DNA from: Candidatus Enterococcus testudinis
GTDB taxonomy: Bacteria > Bacillota > Bacilli > Lactobacillales > Enterococcaceae
Direction: 5' to 3'
Assembly: GCF_002140915.1 (NCBI RefSeq)
Contig: NZ_NGKU01000001.1
Location: 2,494,628-2,558,627 of the forward strand
Length of the DNA stretch: 64,000 nucleotides
The notes under the pieces are model-generated. The model worked only from the letters and a program-made list of their open reading frames with translations. It ran no database searches and had not been told where the DNA came from. Position 1 is the first letter of the stretch. The number at the start of each line of letters is the position of its first letter. Of this stretch, positions 27,880-37,235 are shown piece after piece. The translations under genes and the position numbers were made by a program.

Positions 27880-29607
27880 TTAGTTTGTCCACGCTGCAAC
27901 TTCTTCTGCGTGATTGTTTACCCAATCTTTAGCTGCGTCTTCTGCAGATGCACCATCATTGATGGCTAACATGACTTCTTCCATGTCTTCTTGGGTCCAG
28001 CTGAATTTATCCAGTACGTCGTAAACTTCAGGCATATCTTCAGAGAGCCCTTGGCGTACCATCGTATTGATGCTTTCCGCATCTCCCATCGTTCCTTCAG
28101 GATCATCTAGATATTTCAAGTCGTACTTCGCAAACATCCAGTGGGGCGACCAACCAGTGATCACGATCTCATCTTGATTTTTGATAGCTTGTCCCAAGGC
28201 AACTGTCATGGCACCCGAAGAGGAAGTCGCCACTTGCCAATCAGATAAATTATCATAAGAGGCAACCGTATTTTCAGCAGCTGAAACCACACCGGCACCT
28301 GGTTCGATTCCAGTGATTGTTTTGCCTGCTTCATCTGAAAGGTCCGCAATTGAATCTACATCCATATAGCTGGGAACAACGATTCCTAGCTTGGCACCTT
28401 CTAAATTAGGCCCTAAATTTTCCACTTGATCTTGATATTGTGCATACTGGGCTTCATGAGTAGAAGGCAGCCACGCTGCAACCATTCCGTCCACTTCGCC
28501 TTTTGCCACTGATTCCCACATAATCGCATTATCCAAAGGTGTTGTATTGACTTCATACCCCATCTCAGATAAGACTTCGGCGACTACATGTGTTGAGGCA
28601 ACTTCTGTATCCCATTCAACATAGGCCAAATTGACAGTGCCTTTATTGTCTGACACATTTCCAAAAGTTACAGACGCACCGATCAACGCCACAACTGCTA
28701 CCGCGGCAACACCGCCGAATAATCTTTTTTGCTTACGGCTTTTCGCTGTAACGGCTTGTTTCTTATGTGCTGGTTTATTCAAGTTTTGTGTGAAGCGGTC
28801 CATAATGATAGCTAAGATCACCAATGAAACACCGCTGACAAATCCATTCCCTACTTGTGCCCGCTGTAAAGCAGATAAGACGCCGCGTCCTAAACCTGGG
28901 GCACCGATCATTGATGCGATGACGACCATCGATAGGGCCAACATGGTTGTTTGGTTGACACCTGCCAAGATGGTACTTTTGGCCAACGGCAATTCAAGCT
29001 TGATCAACTTTTGCCATCCAGTGCCGCCGAAGGAATCTGACGCTTCCACTAATTCGCGAGAAATTTGACGAATACCTAAGTTGGTCATTCGTACAGTTGG
29101 CGGTAGTGCAAAAATGACAGAGGCGAAGACCCCTGGTACCATACCGATGCCAAAGAAAGCAACGGCAGGAATCAAGTAGACAAAGCCTGGCATAGTTTGC
29201 ATAAAGTCCAGAATCGGTGTGACGATACTTTGTGCTTTTTCACTTTTGGCCATGAGGATCCCTAGTGGAATCCCAATAATGATCGAAACCAAACTAGAAA
29301 GCAAGACCAATGTCACAGTATTCATCAAGTCTGTCCACAAACCTTGGTTATAAATAAACAACAGACCAACAAATGTAAAGGCGGTGAGTCCCCATTTTTT
29401 ACCTGACACTAAGAAGGCGGCAATCGTCAATAACACAATCAATACCAAAGGCGGTACGAACAATAAAACATTGGTGATGGTATCCATGATCAATTGACCA
29501 AAGGATTGTAAAGCGGAGAATAACCCGCTGAATGTACTTGTCAGCCATTCAGTAAAAGCCTCCACCCAATCTGCTACCGGAATCGTTTGTTGTAAAAAGT
29601 TACCCAT
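27880..29607 (-). CDS. busAB: Glycine betaine ABC transporter, fused permease and binding protein
   Basis: The 575-aa product fuses an OpuAB-type permease (residues 1-285, with the ABC loop [17 protein letters not shown]) to an extracellular OpuAC-type betaine-binding domain (about 320-575), which carries Trp residues likely to form the quaternary-amine cage (for example [20 protein letters not shown]). This is the BusAB/OpuABC architecture of lactic acid bacteria. It is coupled to the ATPase gene by an 8-bp overlap. Import of betaine or related solutes protects against high osmolarity. Upstream regulator and operator point to c-di-AMP control. Confidence 0.93.
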   Translation of the reverse strand: MGNFLQQTIPVADWVEAFTEWLTSTFSGLFSALQSFGQLIMDTITNVLLFVPPLVLIVLLTIAAFLVSGKKWGLTAFTFVGLLFIYNQGLWTDLMNTVTLVLLSSLVSIIIGIPLGILMAKSEKAQSIVTPILDFMQTMPGFVYLIPAVAFFGIGMVPGVFASVIFALPPTVRMTNLGIRQISRELVEASDSFGGTGWQKLIKLELPLAKSTILAGVNQTTMLALSMVVIASMIGAPGLGRGVLSALQRAQVGNGFVSGVSLVILAIIMDRFTQNLNKPAHKKQAVTAKSRKQKRLFGGVAAVAVVALIGASVTFGNVSDNKGTVNLAYVEWDTEVASTHVVAEVLSEMGYEVNTTPLDNAIMWESVAKGEVDGMVAAWLPSTHEAQYAQYQDQVENLGPNLEGAKLGIVVPSYMDVDSIADLSDEAGKTITGIEPGAGVVSAAENTVASYDNLSDWQVATSSSGAMTVALGQAIKNQDEIVITGWSPHWMFAKYDLKYLDDPEGTMGDAESINTMVRQGLSEDMPEVYDVLDKFSWTQEDMEEVMLAINDGASAEDAAKDWVNNHAEEVAAWTN

Positions 29608-30814
29608 TAATGACTACCCCTTCCTTTGTGCTTGATTGCGTATCCGTTTCTGCAAGTGCCTCAATCACACTGCCGCGAATCACGACGCCAATCAAACGAT
29701 CATTTTCAACGACCGCTAAAGGTGTTGGAGAGTCATAAATCAAATTGAAAATATCTGTAACCAACATATCTTTATCAATTTTTTGAACATTTTTATCAAT
29801 GACTTCTTTAAGGCTCAAATTGTTTTTGCGGGCATCTCTCGCTGATTCAGCTGTTAGACTCCCTTTAAGATGACGGCGCTTATCTACAGCCAATAACATA
29901 CTGACTTCTTCTTTACGCATACGATTCAAAGCCACGCTTGGTCCATCAATTTCAACATTGGTAGTCAACGCTGGCACCATGATATTTTGGGCCGTCAAGA
30001 CTTTCGACCGATCAACATCTTCCACAAAATCACGGACATACTGATTGGCAGGATTGGTTAGAATTTCTTCCCCTGTACCAATTTGCATAATTTGTCCATC
30101 CTTCATCAAGGCGATCCGATCACCAATTCTTAAGGCTTCATTCAAATCATGGGTGATAAAGATGATGGTTTTTTGGACATTGGCTTGCAGTTCTAATAAT
30201 TCATCTTGCATCTCACGACGAATCAAAGGATCCAGTGCTGAAAAGGCCTCATCCATCAATAAGATTTCTGGATCATTGGCTAACGCCCGTGCCAAGCCGA
30301 CCCGCTGCTGCATACCACCAGATAACTGGTCAGGGTATTGATCTTTAAAGGACAATAGTCCTGAGTTATCTAACGCTTTTTCTGCTTTCTTGGTTCGTTC
30401 TTCCTTTGGCACACCACGCACTTCTAAACCATACTCGGTATTTTCTAAAATCGTGCGATGAGGAAACAAGCCGAAACTTTGGAATACCATATTGATTTTA
30501 TGACGACGGACTTCCCGCAACTCTTCTTTGCTCATCTTTGCAATATCTACGCCATCAATATAGATGTCTCCGCCAGAAGGCTCGATCAAGCGATTCAACA
30601 AACGAATCAAGGTAGATTTCCCACTCCCTGATAAGCCCATGATGACAAAAATTTCTCCTTCGTTGACTTCAAAGTTGACATCATACACACCAACAGTCGC
30701 CCCGGTCTTTTCTAAAATCTCATTCTTGCTGCGTTGTTCTTGGATCATGGCAAACGCTTGTTGCTTCTTTTTGCCAAAAATTTTGGTTAAGTGTTCCACT
30801 TTAACTTTACTCAA
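29600..30814 (-). CDS. busAA: Glycine betaine ABC transporter ATPase
   Basis: The 404-aa product has Walker [11 protein letters not shown] near residue 62, signature [15 protein letters not shown] near 170, Walker [14 protein letters not shown], and two C-terminal CBS domains from about residue 280 ([23 protein letters not shown]). CBS domains in OpuA sense ionic strength and can bind c-di-AMP. The start is a TTG at 30814, giving [14 protein letters not shown], set by AAAGGAG ten bases upstream; an ATG-started version 23 codons longer would run through the promoter. It is the first gene of busAA-busAB. Confidence 0.93.
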   Translation of the reverse strand: MSKVKVEHLTKIFGKKKQQAFAMIQEQRSKNEILEKTGATVGVYDVNFEVNEGEIFVIMGLSGSGKSTLIRLLNRLIEPSGGDIYIDGVDIAKMSKEELREVRRHKINMVFQSFGLFPHRTILENTEYGLEVRGVPKEERTKKAEKALDNSGLLSFKDQYPDQLSGGMQQRVGLARALANDPEILLMDEAFSALDPLIRREMQDELLELQANVQKTIIFITHDLNEALRIGDRIALMKDGQIMQIGTGEEILTNPANQYVRDFVEDVDRSKVLTAQNIMVPALTTNVEIDGPSVALNRMRKEEVSMLLAVDKRRHLKGSLTAESARDARKNNLSLKEVIDKNVQKIDKDMLVTDIFNLIYDSPTPLAVVENDRLIGVVIRGSVIEALAETDTQSSTKEGVVING

Positions 30815-30848
30815 ATGAAAATTACTCCTTTTTCTGAAAAATTTCACG

Positions 30849-30891
30849 AAAGTGACCATACTATAGTAACAAGCGGTGGTCACTTTGTCAA
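30849..30891 (-). promoter_or_regulatory. busA promoter with BusR operator
   Basis: Minus strand: TTGACA (30886-30891), 17-bp spacer, TACTAT (30863-30868). A perfect 9-bp inverted repeat AAAGTGACC / GGTCACTTT (30849-30857 and 30878-30886) brackets the -10. The GTGAC and GTCAC cores are 22 bp apart. One half lies next to the -35, the other just after the -10. BusR-type regulators are known to bind GTGAC half-sites at busA promoters. Confidence 0.8.
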
Positions 30892-30936
30892 AAAAAAAAT
30901 TCGGCTAAGTCACAGACAATGTGAAATAGCCAAATT
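30892..30936 (-). terminator. Terminator of busR
   Basis: AAATT-GGCTA and TAGCC-AATTT arms with an inner TCACA/TGTGA pair are followed on the minus strand by a T-run of about nine bases. The T-run runs directly into the -35 of the busA promoter. Confidence 0.8.
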
Positions 30937-30944
30937 TATTCGAT

Positions 30945-31595
30945 TTAATGAGGATCACTTGGGTAAAAGAAATTGTTCATTCGTTGCAGCGAAAGTTCAT
31001 TACCCACAAAGTATATCTTATTACCGGCACTGAATTTCGCATAGGGTCCAGGTGACAGCAGCAATTCTGTTGTAGTTTGAATGGCTATAATGGTGGCGCC
31101 GGTCACTTGCCAAATATTCAACTCGTTAACACTTTTTTCTAAATGTTGGGCTTCATCCGTCAAAGCTAGCTCGAATGGCACAAAAGGACTCATATGATGT
31201 ACTTTCTTGGTTTGCTGCACCAACACATTCAATAATTCAGAAAAATTATCCAGTTCTTGCTGCTGGCGGTCGACACTTTCTAAAATATCAGCGCGAATTT
31301 CCTGGATCGTTTGAACATCTTGATATTGCTCGACAAACGCTTGGGCTTTCTCTTTCGAAGCAATGTAGGCACCACTGCCATGACGTACATCCATGATTTC
31401 AAGATCAACCAAGACATTAATAGCTTTGCGGGCTGTTTCAGGAGAGACATTGAAATTGCTGGCTAAAGTAGAACGCGCATGGACTTTTTGACCGACTTGA
31501 TAACGATTTTCAACGATCCGTTCAGCGATTTCGACGGCAATCTGTTGATATCTGGGCAATGCGACTTTCTTTTTGTTTGGGAACTGACTGGTCAT
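30945..31595 (-). CDS. busR: c-di-AMP-responsive regulator BusR
   Basis: The 216-aa product has an N-terminal GntR winged helix (residues 8-80; RSTLASNFNVSPETARKAIN), a coiled-coil linker (about 85-125) and a C-terminal RCK_C/TrkA-C domain (NELNIWQVTGATIIAI, LLLSPGPYAKFSAGNKIYFVG). This domain order defines BusR, which represses busAB when loaded with c-di-AMP. The start at 31595 (MTSQFPNKKK) follows AAAGGAAG; a six-residue longer version is possible. It has a clear promoter (TTGTCA-17-TATCAT) that starts at the serA stop codon, and lies directly upstream of its target. Confidence 0.92.
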   Translation of the reverse strand: MTSQFPNKKKVALPRYQQIAVEIAERIVENRYQVGQKVHARSTLASNFNVSPETARKAINVLVDLEIMDVRHGSGAYIASKEKAQAFVEQYQDVQTIQEIRADILESVDRQQQELDNFSELLNVLVQQTKKVHHMSPFVPFELALTDEAQHLEKSVNELNIWQVTGATIIAIQTTTELLLSPGPYAKFSAGNKIYFVGNELSLQRMNNFFYPSDPH

Positions 31596-31621
31596 GAAGA
31601 ACTTCCTTTGCATTTTTTTTC

Positions 31622-31650
31622 ATGATAACAAGAATTGGCTCACCTGACAA
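31622..31650 (-). promoter_or_regulatory. Promoter of busR
   Basis: Minus strand: TTGTCA (31645-31650), 17-bp spacer, TATCAT (31622-31627). The -35 begins one base after the serA stop codon, and the ribosome site of busR follows within 20 bp. Confidence 0.7.
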
Positions 31651-32844
31651 CTATTCATCGCTATGGGGATTACGCAGCAGACGGACCCGGTGAACTTGCG
31701 GCAATTCACGCAGCAATGCGGCAACGGCAGCTAATCCCTTCGTATCATGTTCAGCCAGATCAATGATCGTATACGCCATTCCTGACTGTCTCTCACTCGC
31801 CAAATGCGCGATATCAATAGCCGCTTCTGACAGTAATTTTAACAACGGTGCCAACGCACCCGGCGCATCTTTATGAAAAATCGTTATCCGATGAGGGGCC
31901 AAAAAAGGCAATGTGACTTGTGGATAATTCACAGCTTCTTTGATCGTCCCATAGCGCAAATAACGATCCATACGAGCAAAAACGACTTGGTCTCCTGCGG
32001 TCAACGCATCGATCGTCGTTCCGCCCATGTGGGGATAACAAATCACTTGCGGATGGTTCAATAACGCGGCTGTCGGAAAATCGGTGATGTACTGTTTCAG
32101 GATTCCTTGGTCCAATGCTGACAGTACAGCTGTTTCTTCAACGATTTCCCCTCTGCCAAAGTTTAGCAAAACGGTATCAGGCTTCATCTGGGCTATCGCT
32201 GCTTCATCGATCAATCCACTTGTTTGTTCATTCAATGGCAATAACACAACCACAAAATCGGCTTCTTGCAATAGTTCCGATAGTTCTGCCGTTTGTTCGA
32301 AAAATTGACTCTCTTTTTGTGTGCGCGCATAGCCAATCACATCCATTCCTAAATGGAAACAAGCTTCCGCTAACCGTTCCCCAATTTCACCCAATCCTAG
32401 AATACCAATTGTCTTTCCCGCCAATTCTTCCCCAATGATTGCTGACCTGCGTTCTTCAGCAATAGCTAGTATATCCGCCGCTGCAATTTCCCCTTTTCTC
32501 GCCTCTTCTTTGATTTGATCCATGATAGTGTGGGCTTTATTTAATGGGCGTACATGCAAAAATAAATTTGCCAATATCAATTCTTTGACTGCGTTGGCAT
32601 TAATACCGGGCGTGTTAAAGACCACTGTGCCATTTTCTGTACATTTCTCAATATTGATCGTGTTTGTTCCGGTTCCCGAGCGCGCAATGACTGCCAGCTC
32701 AGGTGTGATCATAGCATCCGGCACTTGTTTGCTTCTTACAAAAATGGCTTCTGGTGTAGCCGAATCTTGAAAAGAATACCTTTTTTTGATTGCTCTACTT
32801 TTTGTCGGTTCTGTTATTTTATCCAGCAAATAGATATTTCTCAT
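31651..32844 (-). CDS. serA: D-3-phosphoglycerate dehydrogenase
   Basis: SerA oxidises 3-phosphoglycerate in the first step of serine synthesis. The 397-aa product has the D-2-hydroxyacid dehydrogenase fold: NAD motif GILGLGEIGERLA near residue 155, catalytic Arg in NFGRGEIV, catalytic His in CYPHMGGTT, and a C-terminal ACT domain (ITIFHKDAPGALAPLLKLL) that may sense serine. The active-site loop PHMGG differs from the more common PHLGA. The start ATG at 32844 follows a G-rich site; the 12 residues of a longer frame are rejected. No serB or serC is in the window. Confidence 0.88.
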   Translation of the reverse strand: MRNIYLLDKITEPTKSRAIKKRYSFQDSATPEAIFVRSKQVPDAMITPELAVIARSGTGTNTINIEKCTENGTVVFNTPGINANAVKELILANLFLHVRPLNKAHTIMDQIKEEARKGEIAAADILAIAEERRSAIIGEELAGKTIGILGLGEIGERLAEACFHLGMDVIGYARTQKESQFFEQTAELSELLQEADFVVVLLPLNEQTSGLIDEAAIAQMKPDTVLLNFGRGEIVEETAVLSALDQGILKQYITDFPTAALLNHPQVICYPHMGGTTIDALTAGDQVVFARMDRYLRYGTIKEAVNYPQVTLPFLAPHRITIFHKDAPGALAPLLKLLSEAAIDIAHLASERQSGMAYTIIDLAEHDTKGLAAVAALLRELPQVHRVRLLRNPHSDE

Positions 32845-32935
32845 CCAAATCCCCCCACTTTCAAAATGCTTATTCATCAAATATTACCCAAAAGTGAGGT
32901 AGAATGATAGCAATACGCAAGAAAGGATGATGGAT

Positions 32936-33562
32936 ATGCATTTATCGATCACACAATTTCAGGATGAACAACCAATTATCGGCAAAGATTCACAGGTTCA
33001 AGACACGCAACTCAAAGATTATGTAGAAATCGGAGAAGCAAACCATATCGATCATTCTACGTTGGATACATATACGTATACTGGACAATTTTGTTTTATT
33101 CAAAACAGCCAAATCGGCCGTTTTGTCAGTATAGCCGCAGCAGTCCGCATTGGACCAACCAATCACCCTTACGAAAGACCTAGTCAGCATCTGTTTGCGT
33201 ATAACGGAGAAGGCTACGGTTTTGCCCCAAAGGACCAAGAATTTTTGGCGAAACGTAAAGAAATAACAACCACTATTGGCAACGATGTTTGGATTGGCCA
33301 TGGTGCAGTCGTGCAAGCAGGTGTCACTGTCGGCAACGGTGCCGTGATTGCCTCGAATGCTGTGGTAACAAAAGATGTACCTCCTTACGCAATCGTTGGC
33401 GGCGTACCTGCCAAAACAATCAAATACCGTTTTGATCCAGAAACGATTCAAGCTTTGCAAGACATCGCTTGGTGGGAATGGTCACGAGAAGTGTTAGAAG
33501 CGCGATATTTGGATTTCCGCCTGCCAATCAATGAATTTATTTCAAAGTATGCAAGAAAATAG
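32936..33562 (+). CDS. Hexapeptide-repeat acetyltransferase (Vat/CatB-like)
   Basis: The 208-aa product has left-handed beta-helix hexapeptide repeats ([31 protein letters not shown] split over residues 120-150, then [19 protein letters not shown]), the xenobiotic acetyltransferase pattern. The inserted loop [15 protein letters not shown] holds a His that would act as base. Substrates in the family include streptogramins, chloramphenicol and sugars; nothing here decides. The start at 32936 is nine bases from GAAAGG; two nearby upstream ATG codons are in frame but too close. It diverges from serA and ends at a terminator. Confidence 0.85.
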   Translation: MHLSITQFQDEQPIIGKDSQVQDTQLKDYVEIGEANHIDHSTLDTYTYTGQFCFIQNSQIGRFVSIAAAVRIGPTNHPYERPSQHLFAYNGEGYGFAPKDQEFLAKRKEITTTIGNDVWIGHGAVVQAGVTVGNGAVIASNAVVTKDVPPYAIVGGVPAKTIKYRFDPETIQALQDIAWWEWSREVLEARYLDFRLPINEFISKYARK

Positions 33563-33574
33563 CCATTTTTATCG

Positions 33575-33607
33575 CCCTAGTCGACCCTGTTGGCTAGGTT
33601 TTTGTTT
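33575..33607 (+). terminator. Terminator of the acetyltransferase gene
   Basis: CCTAG/CTAGG arms with further pairing inside the loop are followed by a T-run on the plus strand. Confidence 0.65.
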
Positions 33608-33701
33608 TAAAAAAATCAGTAAGAATACCTTGTGTGAAAACGCAACTATGCTAAAATAAGCAGTAAATGAATAGTTTCACGAACTTTAAGGAGTGTCATA
33701 C

Positions 33702-35234
33702 ATGGATCTACTTAGTTATCGACCATTGAATCTATATACCAACTACCAAGAAGCAGCACAGACATACCCCGATGTCCCAATCATCCATGATGAAATTTTA
33801 GGTGCTTTTCCTGAATTGGGCTACCAAAGCACTTACCGTTCCAGCCATGAAGCAATCGTAAAAAGAGCCTATCAATTGGCGGCTTTGGGTGTCAAATCAG
33901 GAGACAAAATCATTTTGTATAAATCCTCAAAGTTTGATACGTATTTATTGGCTACGGCTGCCTCTTATTTAGGCGCTGTCCCTGTCATGATTTCTTATCA
34001 TTTTCCAGCAGCAACGATTGAAGTATTTGTTGCGCGTTTGGAAGATCCCTATATCCTCTTTGACGAAGAAACAGAAGCGCGGATCGCATTGGTCAAAAAC
34101 AGTAGTGCGAACAAACAAATCACTGTCCGCAAATTACTATTGGCACCAGCCCAACCAGTCCCTCAAGTGAAACTGCCGGAGGATCACATCTCTTATATGA
34201 CCCACACTTCTGGTACGACGGGTATACCTAAATTGATTTGTCACTCGGCGCAATCCATGGGCTGGCGCACCAAATGGCAAAAAACCATTTTCACCAAAAT
34301 CGATCGGCAACAAGCGGCATCTGATTTAGTTGCATTTCACATCTCGCCCGTACATTCTCGATTCAATATCGGTATTTCTTCATTGATGGCGATGGGCTTT
34401 CCTATGATGCCTTTGGCCGGTGCAACTGGACCGCATATTGTTAGAATGCTCACTGAATATCCGCCGATTGCGTTAGAAACACATCCAAACAATTTCGTTC
34501 AATGGCGCTTTGTGGCAGAAGAACACCCAGAAGCATTCGCGGGTATTCGTTATTATCATTCCACCTTTGATGCGATCAACAATCAGACTATGGCTTCTTT
34601 CTTAGCAACTGCAACGGATCATGAGGCGATTTTCTTGCAAGTCTATGGACAAAGCGAGTGTGGGCCAATGATTCTGAAGGCCCATACCCTTGAAAGCCTG
34701 AAAGAAAACAACGCCCGTGATATGGGGGTTGGGTTAACTGATTTGACAAAGGCCCGGATCACTGATGCCAAGGGCAATGAATTGCCCATCAACACCGATG
34801 GCCATATCCACTTTCTTTCTAAAGGTCGCGCTTTGACCTATTACAAAGAAGATCAGCGTTTTGCAGATAATGTCTACGATGCATGGTGGGATAGCGGAGA
34901 TTATGGAATGATCGATGAAACTGGTCACTTATACTTGAAAGACCGTCAAGTCGATTTGATCAAATCGATTGAAAGTAATTTAGCTTTAGAAGATCTATTG
35001 CTGGATCAACTTGATTTTCTGGCCGAAGTTGTGATTGTTCGAGACAAAGAAGATTCTCCTCAACCAATCATCGCTTTGGCACCCAATCGCGACATGGACT
35101 GGGATGCTTGGTGGCAAGCGGTAGTTGATCTGCCTCGGCTGAATGAACCACTGTTGCGCGACTATGAAGACATACCAAGAACAGCCACGATGAAAGTGCA
35201 ACGATTGCAGATCGAAAAAGAATTTAAAGCATAA
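33702..35234 (+). CDS. AMP-forming acyl-CoA synthetase family protein
   Basis: The 510-aa product belongs to the ANL (adenylate-forming) superfamily: P-loop-like A3 motif THTSGTTGIPK near residue 170, A5 region YGQSECGP near 320, A7 DSGDYG near 395, A8 hinge KDRQVDLIKS, and a C-terminal A10 Lys in RTATMKVQR. It activates a carboxylic acid as adenylate and likely passes it to CoA, but the acid is unknown; it is distinct from MenE nearby. The start at 33702 (MDLLSYRPLN) follows AAGGAG; a GTG three codons upstream is rejected. It converges with the men operon. Confidence 0.8.
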   Translation: MDLLSYRPLNLYTNYQEAAQTYPDVPIIHDEILGAFPELGYQSTYRSSHEAIVKRAYQLAALGVKSGDKIILYKSSKFDTYLLATAASYLGAVPVMISYHFPAATIEVFVARLEDPYILFDEETEARIALVKNSSANKQITVRKLLLAPAQPVPQVKLPEDHISYMTHTSGTTGIPKLICHSAQSMGWRTKWQKTIFTKIDRQQAASDLVAFHISPVHSRFNIGISSLMAMGFPMMPLAGATGPHIVRMLTEYPPIALETHPNNFVQWRFVAEEHPEAFAGIRYYHSTFDAINNQTMASFLATATDHEAIFLQVYGQSECGPMILKAHTLESLKENNARDMGVGLTDLTKARITDAKGNELPINTDGHIHFLSKGRALTYYKEDQRFADNVYDAWWDSGDYGMIDETGHLYLKDRQVDLIKSIESNLALEDLLLDQLDFLAEVVIVRDKEDSPQPIIALAPNRDMDWDAWWQAVVDLPRLNEPLLRDYEDIPRTATMKVQRLQIEKEFKA

Positions 35235-35272
35235 AAAAACAGCATCTCACGCGCGTGGGATGCTGTTTTTTT
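35233..35272. terminator. Bidirectional terminator
   Basis: AAAAACAGCATC and GATGCTGTTTTT arms flank an ACGCGCGT core between the synthetase gene and menC; the menC stop codon lies inside the stem. Confidence 0.88.
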
Positions 35273-36377
35273 GTTCAAATATAATGTGCGGTGCTTGTCC
35301 ATATCTCGTCAGTTTCTCTTCATCTAGTGTCACGCCAAAGCCTAATCCGCTTGGTACAGTGATCAATCCGTTTTCCATCACAGCAGGTTGTGTCACAATG
35401 TCATCATAATAATAACGGTCAGCGGCCGATAGATCCCCAGGAAACTGAAAGGGCGCTTGGCTAGCGAATTGGAGATTCATCGCCCTTCCGACGCCAGATT
35501 CGAACATGCCGCCTAACCAGACAGTCAATCCGTTGTCGGCACAAGCTGTCACGATTTTCTGCGCTTCGGTGATGCCGCCAACTCGAGGAATCTTTAGATT
35601 GATTGCTCTGCAGCTGCCTAAAGCTGCCACAGTGGCAATATCCTCTGCACAACGAATGTCTTCATCCAGGCACAATGGCGTGCGCATGTTTTTTTGCAAT
35701 GCAGCATGTCCAGTTAGATCCCGCACCCGCAATGGCTGCTCGACCATCACAAGACCAAGATCATCTAATGCCAATAACATCTCCTCATGTCCCACATATG
35801 CGCCATTGGCATCTGCCATAAGCAACACTTCAGGAAACCGTGCGCGAATGGCTGCTAGCGGTTCTCGATCTAGCCCTGGTTTTATTTTCAGTTTGATACG
35901 TTTGTAGCCTTGTGCGACATATTGTCCTACTTGATCCAATAATCGATCAGTCGCAGGTTGTATCCCCACGCTCACCCCTACTGCGATTTTCCCCCTTTGC
36001 GTGGGATAAAAATCAGTGATACTACGCCCCGCTTGCTTGGCATATAAATCCCACATTGCTGTTTCCACCGCAGACTTTGCCATGGCATTGCCTTGTACAA
36101 CGGAAAACAATGAAGACACTTGGTCTGGGTGATCGATAGGCGTCGCAGTCAACAATGGCAGCAACTGTTGGCAGATCACTTGCCGGGCTGAAAAAAGCGT
36201 TTCTTCGATATAATCTGGTTGTTCGAATGCGACCAGCTCGCCAAATCCTACGTTGCCATCAGCCGCTGTGATGCGTATGATATCAAAGGCTTTTTCATTC
36301 AATTGGCCATAGCTTGTCACAAAGGGCTGTCTCAATGGCAATCGACAAGCAATCGATTCTATTTTTTTGATATCCAT
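35247..36377 (-). CDS. menC: o-Succinylbenzoate synthase
   Basis: MenC dehydrates SHCHC to o-succinylbenzoate in menaquinone synthesis. The 376-aa product is an enolase-superfamily barrel of the MenC/NSAR type: KRIKLKIKPG with catalytic Lys near residue 164, metal ligands in MADANGAY, EQPLR and DEDIR, and the second Lys in INLKIPRVGG. Some relatives also racemise N-acyl amino acids, but the men neighbours make OSB synthase the main call. It is the last gene of menBEFDHC, 24 bp after menH. Confidence 0.93.
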   Translation of the reverse strand: MDIKKIESIACRLPLRQPFVTSYGQLNEKAFDIIRITAADGNVGFGELVAFEQPDYIEETLFSARQVICQQLLPLLTATPIDHPDQVSSLFSVVQGNAMAKSAVETAMWDLYAKQAGRSITDFYPTQRGKIAVGVSVGIQPATDRLLDQVGQYVAQGYKRIKLKIKPGLDREPLAAIRARFPEVLLMADANGAYVGHEEMLLALDDLGLVMVEQPLRVRDLTGHAALQKNMRTPLCLDEDIRCAEDIATVAALGSCRAINLKIPRVGGITEAQKIVTACADNGLTVWLGGMFESGVGRAMNLQFASQAPFQFPGDLSAADRYYYDDIVTQPAVMENGLITVPSGLGFGVTLDEEKLTRYGQAPHIIFEQKNSIPRA

Positions 36378-36401
36378 AGATGCGACCTCTTTCTTTTGAA
36401 C

Positions 36402-37235
36402 TTACGCCGTTCTGTCAAATTGCTGGAAGAACCAGTCGTTGATCTGCTGCAAAAGAGCAGTTGGTTGTTCTAAGTGAATACAATGTCCGGCTGCTGGAAC
36501 CACGCGGTAAGTGATTGCTGGCTGCTGTTCTTTCATTCGTAAACCGATAGCTTGGAACTTAAGGTCTTTGTCTCCAGCGATGTAAAGGATTGGACAGTGG
36601 ATGTTTGCCAAAGCAGCCCAATAGCTTGGTTGTTTGCCCGTTCCCCCATAAGCCAGACTCATCGCCAAGCCAAAAGGCGCTTGTTGTAATCGCCCATGTC
36701 TAACCCGTTCCTGCACCTCGGCTGGTAACTTATACTGACTTGCAAACAACGGCAATGCTTGCCAATACTCAACAAATGTTGCGAGGGGCTCTTTCATCAA
36801 TTTTAGCGCAAGACGGCGGTCTTGTTTGACACGCGCGCTTCTTTCCGCAGTAGTGAATAGACCAGGTGAGCCACTTTCCATAATCAACCCCTCCACAGCA
36901 TCTGGAAAGTGCGTCGTCCAAGCCAACGCTACTCTGGCCCCCATTGAATAGCCATAGAGGAGATACCGCGGTATCTCTAACCATGCCAATAGTTCCGCCA
37001 AATCAGCCACTAATAGCGGTACTTCATAGCGCATGGGATGGACATACACATCCGTCTGCCCATGGCCAATCAAATCAATCGCCAATATATTATAGCTTTG
37101 CTGCTGGTCAAACATCGGCACAAAGGTGTTCCTTGTGCCAGTAAAACCATGCAAGGCAACTACCGTTGGTCGCTGATCATCATAAGGCTGCAGCCATTGA
37201 TACGCATAATTGACGCCACGAATCTGATGAATCAT
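36402..37235 (-). CDS. menH: SHCHC synthase MenH
   Basis: MenH removes pyruvate from SEPHCHC. The 277-aa product is an alpha/beta hydrolase with oxyanion region ALHGFTG, nucleophile elbow YGYSMGAR (Ser near residue 95), a cap, acid Asp in AGDKDLKF and catalytic His in PAAGHCIHLE. The start ATG at 37235 overlaps the menD stop as ATGA and has a GAGGAG site; a GTG three codons earlier is rejected. It sits in the men operon between menD and menC. Confidence 0.93.
   Translation of the reverse strand: MIHQIRGVNYAYQWLQPYDDQRPTVVALHGFTGTRNTFVPMFDQQQSYNILAIDLIGHGQTDVYVHPMRYEVPLLVADLAELLAWLEIPRYLLYGYSMGARVALAWTTHFPDAVEGLIMESGSPGLFTTAERSARVKQDRRLALKLMKEPLATFVEYWQALPLFASQYKLPAEVQERVRHGRLQQAPFGLAMSLAYGGTGKQPSYWAALANIHCPILYIAGDKDLKFQAIGLRMKEQQPAITYRVVPAAGHCIHLEQPTALLQQINDWFFQQFDRTA

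Noticed and set aside
33636..33649. Second TGAAAACG half-site before the acyl-CoA synthetase gene
   Set aside because: The right half lacks the required CW ending; too weak to call.
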